A stretch of 63,297 nt of DNA, taken from positions 1-63,297 of the forward strand of contig JAKQPD010000212.1 of assembly GCA_029564935.1 (NCBI GenBank), in the 5' to 3' direction. Numbering within the stretch: position 1 is the first letter of the stretch; every line of letters starts with the position of its first letter. The notes below the pieces were generated by a model. That model did no database searches and had not been told where the DNA came from. It saw only the letters and a list, made by a program, of their open reading frames with translations. Source of the stretch: Bacteroidota bacterium. Lineage in GTDB: Bacteria > Bacteroidota > Bacteroidia > Bacteroidales > VadinHA17. A program made the position numbers and the translations under genes. Positions 50,574 to 58,538 of the stretch are shown piece after piece.

Positions 50574-53243
50574 TTATAATGAGAACCAGTAATTTAATTT
50601 GATCAGGAAAATATTATTCGGGAAGAGATCCCTCATCTGTTTATAAGAATCACCCAGGGAAGCTTCCGACATGCTGCTACGTCCTGTCCTGTCGCCGGAC
50701 CATACAAAATAGATGAAGGAACCGAGACGATATTCCCACTTTGCTACAAGATTTGAACGGAACTGATGGAAGTTGAAATCGGGATTGGGAATCGTATAAT
50801 CTGCACGCAGGCCGCTCTGGTAATCATACAGATTGTAAGATCCGTCAGTCAGTACAGGATCGGTGTAAACTTCAAAACGGTCCGAATATTTATCTGCTTT
50901 TGGAGCAGTCACATGCTTAAATTCTGAATAAGAACCTCTCGAGACAAAAGGGCTGCCGTAATATTGTATCGAAAATTCGGGGGTCAGGTTAAGATCAGCC
51001 CTGAATGTAAGGCCCAGCGTTTTCTGGTCTATTGTTCCGAGGATAAACCTGTCTCCCAGGATGCCCAGATCTCTCCTGGTTATATATTGAAGCTCATCGT
51101 GATTGCGGGTATAATCGGCAGTAACAGATAATTTCAGGAAATTCAGGGGTCTGACCGATATTCCCGGTTCAAGCTGATAACTTTTTGCCGAACCGTTTCC
51201 GGAATACTCGTAACTGTATCCGAATTCGATAATGAATTTCCTGGAAGGATCGGTTTTTGCCTCTCCGAAGATCATAAGCGAATATGGCATCATCATTTCA
51301 GGACCGCCTCTTAGTTTACGGGGATCTGTTGCTCCTGAGTGGAAAATTAAATTCGTACTGAACGAGTAATTGTTAACAAATTCTGTGCTTATGGAAAGAT
51401 GCCCTCCGGAACCGAGGTAAGTACCTCCGAAATTCCAGGAATTGAATTGTTCGAGATTTATGCTGTAAGTGTGGAATATTGAGACAGGTTTGTTCACAAA
51501 ATAAGAGACTTCGCTTTCCTGTTGGATCTCATCTGCTTCATTCATATATCCGAGGTCATTCAGTTCAAGGCCGGGAGAACGCCAGGAAACTCCGGTATTA
51601 TATTTCCAGAATCCTTTTGATCCCTTTCCGATATTGAATTTACCTCCGAATCCGCTCAGGGCTGTCCGGGTAGTGTCAAAATTTACATAATCTGCACCCG
51701 GCCGCTGGTAGTACCTGGATGAGGATTCCTGAAGGGTGGTAATTGCATCCTTGCTCCCGTTGACAAAACTTCCAAGCAATTTTGCATCGAGGAAGAACTC
51801 CTTATCCCTCCAGTGATGTCTCAGATCAAACCCGCCGGTAAATGCATTTCTGCTCAGGAAATCGAGAGACTTTTCTTCAAAAGCCCTGTTTGTTGAGGTG
51901 AACATACCCCCGGCAAATGTATTCCCGGAATTATAACCCTTCTGAACTCGGGCGACTGTGTAACTTGTAAGCGGTTCAATCTTTCTTTTTGTGATATTGC
52001 CATACTGATCGCTGACCCTGGCAAACTCATTTGCAGTAACCGACTGGATAAGTCCCAGAGACAAACCATTCGATGTGGTACCGCTGAACTTGGCTGCACT
52101 GAGGATAGTCGTCTTATCAGGAATATCCACAAATGTATGATCGTCAGGATTGATCACGGCAGAAGGTGAATGTCCGATTCGTCGTGAATAAAAGATGCTT
52201 TCATTATCAAAATCATAATTGAAGATTGTCAGACCTTCAAGGAAGAATGGACGTTTCTCTTCATAGAAAGTCTCAAAAACCGACAGGTTCATCACTGAAG
52301 GGTCAGATTCCACCTGTCCGAAATCGGGATTAACAGTAAGGTCAACAGTAAAATTGCTTGATAAACCTATTTTTGCATCCAGCCCGGCATTCCCTCCCCA
52401 TTTTCTTCCGTTTTCGGTGAAAGGATTACCGGCTTCCTGCTTCATTGTTTTAAGGTCACCAAGCACAAATGGCATAACTTCAAGACGCCTCGATCTCTTA
52501 AGTCCGTTTATTCCTCTGAGCTCTCCGAAATTATACAGCATGCCGGGACCGGTCTTTGACTGAATTTCCCAGTTGCTTTCTTCCTGGAGCCTTGCTATCC
52601 ATCGCCATGTATGAAGGCCCCAGACCTGGTCATCTTTCCCGCTGTAACGCAGCTGGCTTAATGGCACTTCGAGCTCAGCCACCCAGGCCGAATCCTCCAT
52701 ACCCACTTCCCCTTTCCAGACAGCATTCCAGTTGAAATCCCAGTTCATCGGATTGAAAAGTACAAGATCTACTTTCTGGCCCCAGGCTGTAATAGTAAAT
52801 TCAAAGCCCGTTCTGTAATCACGGTAACTGTCCAGGGTAAGCCCTACCATATCACCGATATTTTCATCACGCCCCCCTGACAATTTTACAATTTTATCGG
52901 GCTCACCATCAAAAGCGCGAAAAGCAACATAAAGGTACTTATCATCATACTGGATGTTCAATTCGGTAGGATATGTAGGTTTTGCACCCTCATTCGGGAC
53001 AAACTGATGATAATCACCGGCCCATGTACCCATTTTCCAGCATTCATCATCAAGCTTTCCGTCAATGACCGGCCTGGGAGTGACCAGCCTCGAAGTGGTG
53101 TAAACAGGTTGCTTTACCTTTGATTTTACTGTATCCTGTTGTTCAGCTTCCGTTGAAAGAGCTCCGGCCGAAATATGAAAAGGTAAGGAAACAGCACAAA
53201 TAAAAATAAAGAATATCCTTAAAAACCTGTGTGGGTATCTCAT
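50574..53243 (-). CDS. DUF5916/CBM9-like outer-membrane protein
   Basis: 889 aa. Signal peptide about 1-28. Residues about 55-230 are a carbohydrate-binding module 9-like beta-sandwich (RPVIDGKLDDECWKMGTWAGD, DDKYLYVAFRAFD, GDMVGLTLDSYRD). The remainder reads as a DUF5916-type domain, with NFTVDLTVNPDFGQVESDPSVMNLS and YEEKRPFFLEG, and about 16 or more amphipathic strands to the C-terminal Phe-Ser-Leu. These proteins are outer-membrane barrels of unknown transport role. The promoter TATTTTTG lies 35 nt upstream. Confidence 0.85.
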   Translation of the reverse strand: MRYPHRFLRIFFIFICAVSLPFHISAGALSTEAEQQDTVKSKVKQPVYTTSRLVTPRPVIDGKLDDECWKMGTWAGDYHQFVPNEGAKPTYPTELNIQYDDKYLYVAFRAFDGEPDKIVKLSGGRDENIGDMVGLTLDSYRDYRTGFEFTITAWGQKVDLVLFNPMNWDFNWNAVWKGEVGMEDSAWVAELEVPLSQLRYSGKDDQVWGLHTWRWIARLQEESNWEIQSKTGPGMLYNFGELRGINGLKRSRRLEVMPFVLGDLKTMKQEAGNPFTENGRKWGGNAGLDAKIGLSSNFTVDLTVNPDFGQVESDPSVMNLSVFETFYEEKRPFFLEGLTIFNYDFDNESIFYSRRIGHSPSAVINPDDHTFVDIPDKTTILSAAKFSGTTSNGLSLGLIQSVTANEFARVSDQYGNITKRKIEPLTSYTVARVQKGYNSGNTFAGGMFTSTNRAFEEKSLDFLSRNAFTGGFDLRHHWRDKEFFLDAKLLGSFVNGSKDAITTLQESSSRYYQRPGADYVNFDTTRTALSGFGGKFNIGKGSKGFWKYNTGVSWRSPGLELNDLGYMNEADEIQQESEVSYFVNKPVSIFHTYSINLEQFNSWNFGGTYLGSGGHLSISTEFVNNYSFSTNLIFHSGATDPRKLRGGPEMMMPYSLMIFGEAKTDPSRKFIIEFGYSYEYSGNGSAKSYQLEPGISVRPLNFLKLSVTADYTRNHDELQYITRRDLGILGDRFILGTIDQKTLGLTFRADLNLTPEFSIQYYGSPFVSRGSYSEFKHVTAPKADKYSDRFEVYTDPVLTDGSYNLYDYQSGLRADYTIPNPDFNFHQFRSNLVAKWEYRLGSFIYFVWSGDRTGRSSMSEASLGDSYKQMRDLFPNNIFLIKLNYWFSL

Positions 53244-53277
53244 TTCTGATTTAATACTTTTGTTAAATCTGAGGCTG

Positions 53278-53285
53278 CAAAAATA
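53278..53285 (-). promoter_or_regulatory. Predicted promoter of the DUF5916 gene (-7 TATTTTTG)
   Basis: Perfect TAnnTTTG on the minus strand 35 nt before the ATG, close after the stop of the MFS gene. Confidence 0.4.
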
Positions 53286-53301
53286 AAGAATAACCTGATA
53301 T

Positions 53302-54582
53302 TTACTGTATATTCCCGTTTTTAATATAAACTGGAAGGACTATCTTCCTAAGTTCCGGAAGTTTTTTCATAAAGAGTAAAGCGCCTGCGATACAGGCTAA
53401 TCCTCCGATAAGTATGGCAGCGGGAGTTCCAAGGAATTTGGCCATAGTCCCGGCCAGGAGACTTCCGAAGGGAGCAGTGCCCATAATTGCCATTGTATAA
53501 AAACTCATTACCCTGCCGCGTTTGTCATCGTCGGTTATAGTCTGGAGAACAGTATTGCTGGCGGCGGTATGCATCATCAGGCCAAGCCCGATGAAAGACA
53601 TCAGGAAAAGTGAAAGCAATAAGAGTCTTGACATTGAAAGGATTACAAGCCCGGTTCCGAACAGTATCGTTGAAGCAGGGATAAGTCTTCCAAGCTTCAC
53701 AACAGATTCCCTCGATGCGAGATAAAGAGCTCCCAGAAGAGCACCAGATCCACCGGCGCCCATCAGGAAACCAAAAGTATCGGATCCTCCTTTAAGCACT
53801 TCACTGGCATACACCGGCATGAGCACCTGGTATGACCCCATCAGGCTTACAAGTGTAAGCAGATAGAGCAGATATTTTATCGGGGCAAATCCAAATGCAT
53901 AATCGAGTCCTTCCTTCATATGCCTGAAAATATGAGCCTCAGGCTTTTTCCTCTCCTTATCCTTCACCTTCATCATCAGAAGTGACGCAATAACAAAAAT
54001 ATAACTCAGGGCATTGATAAGAAAGCATATCCCTTCTCCTGCCGTTGCAAGAATTATCCCGGCGATGGAGGGCCCTATCAGTCTGGCCCCGTTGAACATC
54101 AGTGAGTTAAGAGCAATGGCATTACCTATATCCTCTTTTTTGTCAACCATTTCAATAACAAATGAATGCCGTGAAGGAACATCGAAAGCATTTATACCAC
54201 CGAGTATTATACTTAAAACCACAATATGCCATATCTGGATCACTCCCAGGAGGGTCAGGACTGCCAGGATCAATGCTGCAACCATTGAAAAGATCTGGGT
54301 GCTCACAAGTACCCTGTACCTGTTGAGCTGATCTGTAAGAACACCTGCAAAGGGTGCAAGCAGGAAAGTCGGAATCTGGCCGGTGAAACTTATGAGTCCA
54401 AGCAGAAAAGCCGATCCCGTCATCTTATATACCAGCCAGGGCATAGCAATCCGCTGGATCCAGGTACCAATAAGAGAAATACTCTGACCGGTGAAGAACA
54501 AGCGGTAGTTCCTGTAATGCAGCGACCTGAATATGGTACTGATCCTTGTACTGAGACTTATATTGCCGTTAAAATGTTTCAA
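53302..54582 (-). CDS. MFS transporter, EntS-like exporter
   Basis: 426 aa with twelve predicted helices. The start FRSLHYRNYRLFFTGQSISLIGTWIQRIAMPWLVYKMTGSAFLLG and the later DQLNRYRVLV motif A and FDVPSRHSFVIEMV match the enterobactin exporter/multidrug branch of the major facilitator superfamily. Substrate unknown. It lies 58 nt upstream of the DUF5916 gene on the same strand. Confidence 0.9.
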   Translation of the reverse strand: MKHFNGNISLSTRISTIFRSLHYRNYRLFFTGQSISLIGTWIQRIAMPWLVYKMTGSAFLLGLISFTGQIPTFLLAPFAGVLTDQLNRYRVLVSTQIFSMVAALILAVLTLLGVIQIWHIVVLSIILGGINAFDVPSRHSFVIEMVDKKEDIGNAIALNSLMFNGARLIGPSIAGIILATAGEGICFLINALSYIFVIASLLMMKVKDKERKKPEAHIFRHMKEGLDYAFGFAPIKYLLYLLTLVSLMGSYQVLMPVYASEVLKGGSDTFGFLMGAGGSGALLGALYLASRESVVKLGRLIPASTILFGTGLVILSMSRLLLLSLFLMSFIGLGLMMHTAASNTVLQTITDDDKRGRVMSFYTMAIMGTAPFGSLLAGTMAKFLGTPAAILIGGLACIAGALLFMKKLPELRKIVLPVYIKNGNIQ

Positions 54583-54629
54583 AGATTTACCGGGACTGAC
54601 ACCCGAAATTAACCGGATTCACTATCTGA

Positions 54630-55073
54630 TCATATTGCAGACAGCAAATATAATAAAGCTATTCCAATAATTGTGAGTGATGAGACTCCTATCGGAAACC
54701 ATACTGGCGCTATCCATGGTTTAGGAATGAGAAAGAGCACATCGATAGTTTTAAAATTTGGCGGCCATTTTATGAGAATATACAGTGATAAATAATAAAA
54801 CAGGTCCCAGAATGCAAAAGTCCATAAAAAGAAAATACCCTTTTCAATCCATGTCGTTCCGGTAAGAAGCGCTATCGCGACAAGCATGATTATTGTCGCC
54901 GCTTCCCTTGTCATTTCGATACGAAGATACCTCTCCGGAAATGATTTAAGTGATTCCTTGTTCGAGTCGGAATCAAGCATTCCAAGAGCTTTCCGGAGAT
55001 ATACAACAACAACCCCCTCGAAATGAGCCATTGCTATCCCGAATATTGCAAGCAGTGTTAATTTCAGTAACAT
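54630..55073 (-). CDS. Small integral membrane protein of unknown function
   Basis: 147 aa with four hydrophobic segments (about 4-26, 58-75, 80-103 and 122-145). A middle loop holds the charged ESLKSFPERYLRIEMTREAATI. I recognise no family. It follows the DUF1295 gene on the same strand by 54 nt and precedes the MFS gene by 47 nt. Confidence 0.65.
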   Translation of the reverse strand: MLLKLTLLAIFGIAMAHFEGVVVVYLRKALGMLDSDSNKESLKSFPERYLRIEMTREAATIIMLVAIALLTGTTWIEKGIFFLWTFAFWDLFYYLSLYILIKWPPNFKTIDVLFLIPKPWIAPVWFPIGVSSLTIIGIALLYLLSAI

Positions 55074-55127
55074 TTTTTTCTTATTTGAGGGTTAGTATTT
55101 TAACGGCATTCGAATTTCTTACCGCGC

Positions 55128-56018
55128 TCACCTTATTAACTTAGGAATGAATTTAGGTACTTCTTTTTGATAAACTGCATACTCAGGGTATTTTTTACTG
55201 CTGATCCCTTCAGTCATGATAGTGCTCCCAGCAAAGATAAGTACAAGAAGGGTCGCTCCAATCAGCGTTATATTCAGCAGCTTGCCGGAAGCTGCCACAC
55301 TGAAAAAATAGAAACTGATCCAGATCGCCTGTTCTGAAGCAAAGTTGGGATGTCTGGCATATTTCCAGAGACCTTCGGAAAGAAATCCTTTCTTCAGTGA
55401 TCTTATATAACGGTTATCTTTATCATCCGGCTTCTTCTTTTCCTGGTGGAAGCGGAAAAGCTGATTATCAGCAACCGATTCGATTATTATGAAAAGCAGC
55501 ATGAAACCACCGGCAAGGAAATCAGTTAAAACAAGGGATCTGTCATTATTAAGGGCCGCCATCAGCAGGGGAGACGAGAAAAGAAATATCACAATATTCT
55601 GATATACAGAGATAAATAAAAGATTAAAAAGCCCGAACCTTAACCTTCCCTTCAGAAAACGATTTTCCCTCAGGTACTTCCACCGGTAATCTTCTTCACC
55701 CTTCCAGGGTATCAGGTTATATCCTCCCTTACGGTTGAAATTGTAGCTGAGACGAAATCCCCAAATTGTTATAAGAAAAGCCATGATAATGATCCTTGCT
55801 GAAGGGAAGGCGGCAACAGTAATCCAGCCGTAAGCGACGGGAAGAAGGCTCCACAGTTTATCCACCTGACTGTAATTGCGGGTTATCTCGCTTACAATGA
55901 AGGTAACAATAATAACGATTATCATTAAAGTTAACCAGGTTGATACAAGATTCTGAAATTCCGTTTCATATCTGCTTAGAAATGAGAGATAAAAAAGTGA
56001 TGTTGAAAGGCAGGTCAT
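55128..56018 (-). CDS. DUF1295/steroid 5-alpha-reductase-like membrane protein
   Basis: 296 aa with about seven helices. The C-terminal block GLWKYARHPNFASEQAIWISFYFFS and GISSKKYPEYAVYQKEVPKFIPK is typical of DUF1295, which shares its fold with isoprenylcysteine methyltransferases and steroid reductases; these use SAM or NADPH. The substrate is not known. A TATTTTTG element lies 45 nt upstream of the start. Confidence 0.85.
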   Translation of the reverse strand: MTCLSTSLFYLSFLSRYETEFQNLVSTWLTLMIIVIIVTFIVSEITRNYSQVDKLWSLLPVAYGWITVAAFPSARIIIMAFLITIWGFRLSYNFNRKGGYNLIPWKGEEDYRWKYLRENRFLKGRLRFGLFNLLFISVYQNIVIFLFSSPLLMAALNNDRSLVLTDFLAGGFMLLFIIIESVADNQLFRFHQEKKKPDDKDNRYIRSLKKGFLSEGLWKYARHPNFASEQAIWISFYFFSVAASGKLLNITLIGATLLVLIFAGSTIMTEGISSKKYPEYAVYQKEVPKFIPKLIR

Positions 56019-56062
56019 AACGGGTTTAATTTAAGTTACGGTCCCGAAGATAATTTATCCGG

Positions 56063-56070
56063 CAAAAATA
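56063..56070 (-). promoter_or_regulatory. Predicted promoter of the DUF1295 gene (-7 TATTTTTG)
   Basis: Perfect TAnnTTTG on the minus strand 45 nt before the ATG. Confidence 0.4.
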
Positions 56071-56187
56071 TACCATATCTGATGTGAGGAATTTTTACAT
56101 AGTCAGAATCCGGTCTCACCCCCTGGAATCCCTCTCTTTTGTATCCGGCCTCACCCCCTTAATTCCCCCTCTCCCGGGGTGAGAGGA

Positions 56188-56716
56188 TGGCCGTCAACTT
56201 AACGGAGTTTTGTGGATAAAAGTTTCCCCTCCTTAAAAAAGCTAATCTTTATACATATCTTTAATATTATCCGATGATCTAAGGAATTTTTAGTGGGAAG
56301 GTTAACGCCGTTGGTTCAATGGCTGTAGGTTCAATGGCCGTTGGCTTCAGCCAACGGATCAGAGAAGCCTCTCTTCGCAATGGGACTTTAGTCCCTTCAT
56401 CAGGCTTCTGACAAATGACATAATAAGGAAATTAGGAGAGTATTCAATAAATATCTTGTTTTTCAGGGAAAACAAAGTTGGGCTAAAGCCCGGGGAAGAA
56501 TTTGTATCTCAGACCGTTGGCTGAAGCCAACGGCAATTTGCTGAAGCCAACGGCCATTGATTAAAGCCAAGGCAATTGAATCTCTAAAATCGAAAAGTAA
56601 GGTAACCGCAGTGAACACCAGGAGCAGTACTTGAGTAAAAAGATGTGATGAAAGATTAGCTTAAAAAAGGAGGGGAAAGTTTTGTTCCCGGGTCTCCCTA
56701 CTTAAGTTGACCGCCA
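56188..56716. repeat. Composite palindromic element D, long form
   Basis: Terminal arms GGCCGTCAACTTAACGGAG on the left and CTACTTAAGTTGACCGCC on the right. Inside them TTTCCCCTCCTTAAAAAAGC is mirrored by GCTTAAAAAAGGAGGGGAAA, with GATTAGC also paired. The 400-bp interior is made of smaller palindromes: CCGTTGGCTTCAGCCAACGG (56338), GGGACTTTAGTCCC (56382), GGGCTAAAGCCC (56480), CCGTTGGCTGAAGCCAACGG (56514) and three direct 20-bp copies starting CTGAAGCCAACGG (from 56521). Confidence 0.8.
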
Positions 56717-56820
56717 TTCGGTGTGAGAAGGGGACGTCGGTCGTATGATTCATTTTGCATAGTGAAAACATTCTTTTGACAATGACCTTATTGGATATTC
56801 TTCCCTATTTATGAATTAAA

Positions 56821-57182
56821 GAGATTAAAACGTATTAAAAAGGCTCTGATCTTTTTTTCCGTAGGATTTCACGAATAATAGAGGCGATGTTATGGATTAC
56901 GACCCTCATGTCGTGAAAGATTCTTCGCTTCACTTCGTTACGCTCAGAATGACAGGTATTTATTAAAGATGAAGGGGAGGGAAGCCGGGGCGTTTTGCCG
57001 CTATCTTTTATTATAAACTAATGATTATTCAAAACACCCCGGCTTCCCTCCCCTGTCTCTCCTATAAACCTGTCATCCCGAGCGTTAGCGAGGGATCTTA
57101 TCGTATTACTGCTTAGTAATTTAGATCAGAGAGATTAAAAAACGTATTAAAAAACGTATTAAAAGACGTATTAAAAGACGTA
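56821..57182. repeat. Inverted-repeat unit flanked by GAGATTAAAA direct repeats
   Basis: GAGATTAAAACGTATTAAAA occurs at 56821, and GAGATTAAAA followed by CGTATTAAAARA in 12-bp tandem copies occurs from 57131 to 57182. Between them AGGGGAGGGAAGCCGGGG (from 56973) pairs with CCCCGGCTTCCCTCCCCT (to 57054) across a 34-nt loop. An outer pair, ATGACAGGTATTTAT and ATAAACCTGTCAT, extends the structure. Confidence 0.75.
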
Positions 57183-57246
57183 GTTATATTTTATAAAATA
57201 CCGATATGATCTCTTTTGCCAACAGGAAACAGGCTGTGCTGGCTTT

Positions 57247-57939
57247 TCACGGATTCCTTAACCTTGAGATATAGTTATTGATGTATAATTCCTTCTTTTT
57301 AAGCCTGTATTGCATTATGAACCTCGGATGTTCGAGCGGAACGATCCTTTCAAAGAATTTATATTTCCGGTTCAGTTCTGAAATGAATTTATAGTTCTTT
57401 CCCGTTCCCAGGCAGAAGCAGGTATCGGGGTAAATGCCGAAATCAATTTGTTTTCTTAAAGATACAAGGATGAAATCCATTATTGATTCTGTGAGTTCTC
57501 TGTTGTCGTAGTAATTATAGTTCACTTCTGCTCCTTTCTTTCCGGCGGCTGTAAAGCCCAGTGGACTTACTGAGCTTATATAGTGATCTCCATAGAATTT
57601 TTCAGGTCCGCCATATCTGTCAATCATTTCATACATGAAAACAGATGAGGTCTCATATGTCTTCATCCCTTTAAGTGATATGCCGCATATGCTTTCAAGT
57701 CTTATTGTATCCGTGAAAGGTATACCCGTTGCTCCGGCGCCAAACCTTCCCGGATTGATGCCCATTATAAGGTGCCGCTTCCTGTTATCGCTGTAATACT
57801 TCCTGTAAAACATTGATATTGTATCTAATATCTGTGGATTATCCCTGAAGGGATTCATCAGGGATATGCCTTCAGGAAGTTTATCATCAAAGCTTATTTC
57901 ACGATAGAATGAAATTATTCTGTCTGCAAAGGTTGTCAT
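57247..57939 (-). CDS. SMUG2-type (DUF4918) uracil-DNA glycosylase family protein
   Basis: 230 aa. The first uracil-glycosylase motif is GINPGRFGAGATGIPFTDT (GINPG at 60-64), and the second is HPRFIMQYR near residue 204, where the His is expected to act in catalysis. SAVSPLGF-like ISSVSPLGF lies between them. The pattern fits the DUF4918/SMUG2 branch seen in Bacteroidota, which removes uracil or damaged uracil from DNA. A TATTTTTG element ends only 4 nt upstream of the ATG, so if used the mRNA would be nearly leaderless. Confidence 0.85.
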   Translation of the reverse strand: MTTFADRIISFYREISFDDKLPEGISLMNPFRDNPQILDTISMFYRKYYSDNRKRHLIMGINPGRFGAGATGIPFTDTIRLESICGISLKGMKTYETSSVFMYEMIDRYGGPEKFYGDHYISSVSPLGFTAAGKKGAEVNYNYYDNRELTESIMDFILVSLRKQIDFGIYPDTCFCLGTGKNYKFISELNRKYKFFERIVPLEHPRFIMQYRLKKKELYINNYISRLRNP

Positions 57940-58028
57940 GTAACAAAAATAGGGATGTCAGCGTTAAATGTTGTTAATATTGAGATTAAAAATTTTCAGC
58001 GCATCCGGCGTAAGCATTTTTAATTGTG

Positions 58029-58036
58029 TAAATTTG
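58029..58036 (+). promoter_or_regulatory. Predicted promoter of dCMP deaminase (-7 TAAATTTG)
   Basis: Perfect TAnnTTTG 31 nt before the ATG at 58068. Confidence 0.5.
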
Positions 58037-58067
58037 TGAACTTCTAATAGCAGAGCATCCGGTATAT

Positions 58068-58538
58068 ATGGCAAGCCAGGATTGTATCAGGCCTTATGGC
58101 GATAAACAGGCATCGTTTGATAAGCGTTATCTTGAGATGGCTCTTATCTGGGCAGAAAATTCTTATTGTATAAGGCGGAAGGTGGGAGCTCTGATTGTGA
58201 AGGGGAAGATGATAATTTCAGACGGGTATAACGGCACTCCGTCGGGTTTTGAGAATGTTTGCGAAGATGAAAACAATGTGACAAAGCCTTATGTTCTTCA
58301 TGCCGAAGCAAATGCCATTACAAAAGTAGCAAAGTCGAATAATTCCAGCGAGAATTCAACTCTTTATGTTACAACATCTCCCTGTATGGAATGTGCGAAG
58401 CTTATAATACAGTCGGGGATAAAAAGAGTTGTTTACTGCAACACTTACCGTATCACGGATGGTCTTGACCTTCTGAAACGTGCAGGGATTGAGCTGGTAT
58501 ATATTGATCCTGAAAATGATGTTTATGAGCAACAATAA
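58068..58538 (+). CDS. dCMP deaminase
   Basis: 156 aa. Zinc-dependent deaminase with HAEANAI (His and the catalytic Glu) and SPCMECAKLII (two Cys). The early WAENSYCIRRKVGALIVKGKMIISDGYNGTPSG and the late GIKRVVYCNTYR match the dCMP/ComEB family, which deaminates dCMP to dUMP for dTMP synthesis. The gene's last 14 nt overlap the start of the downstream protease gene. Confidence 0.93.
   Translation: MASQDCIRPYGDKQASFDKRYLEMALIWAENSYCIRRKVGALIVKGKMIISDGYNGTPSGFENVCEDENNVTKPYVLHAEANAITKVAKSNNSSENSTLYVTTSPCMECAKLIIQSGIKRVVYCNTYRITDGLDLLKRAGIELVYIDPENDVYEQQ

Larger units (their letters stand above)
56019..57246. other. Repeat-rich gene-free island
   Basis: 1.2 kb with no ORF of interest on either strand. 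It holds, in order: the promoter of the DUF1295 gene, two direct copies of TCCGGYCTCACCCCCT (56109 and 56144), composite element D (56188-56716), and a second inverted-repeat unit (56821-57182). It is the largest unexplained stretch in the window. Confidence 0.8.

Noticed and set aside
56521-56580. Three 20-bp direct repeats as a possible CRISPR array
   Set aside because: They abut with no spacers, are imperfect and contain palindromes of a dispersed repeat family; no cas genes in the window.
56019-57246. Prophage or insertion sequence remnant in the repeat island
   Set aside because: No transposase, integrase or other coding remnant could be read in any frame; only palindromic repeats are visible.
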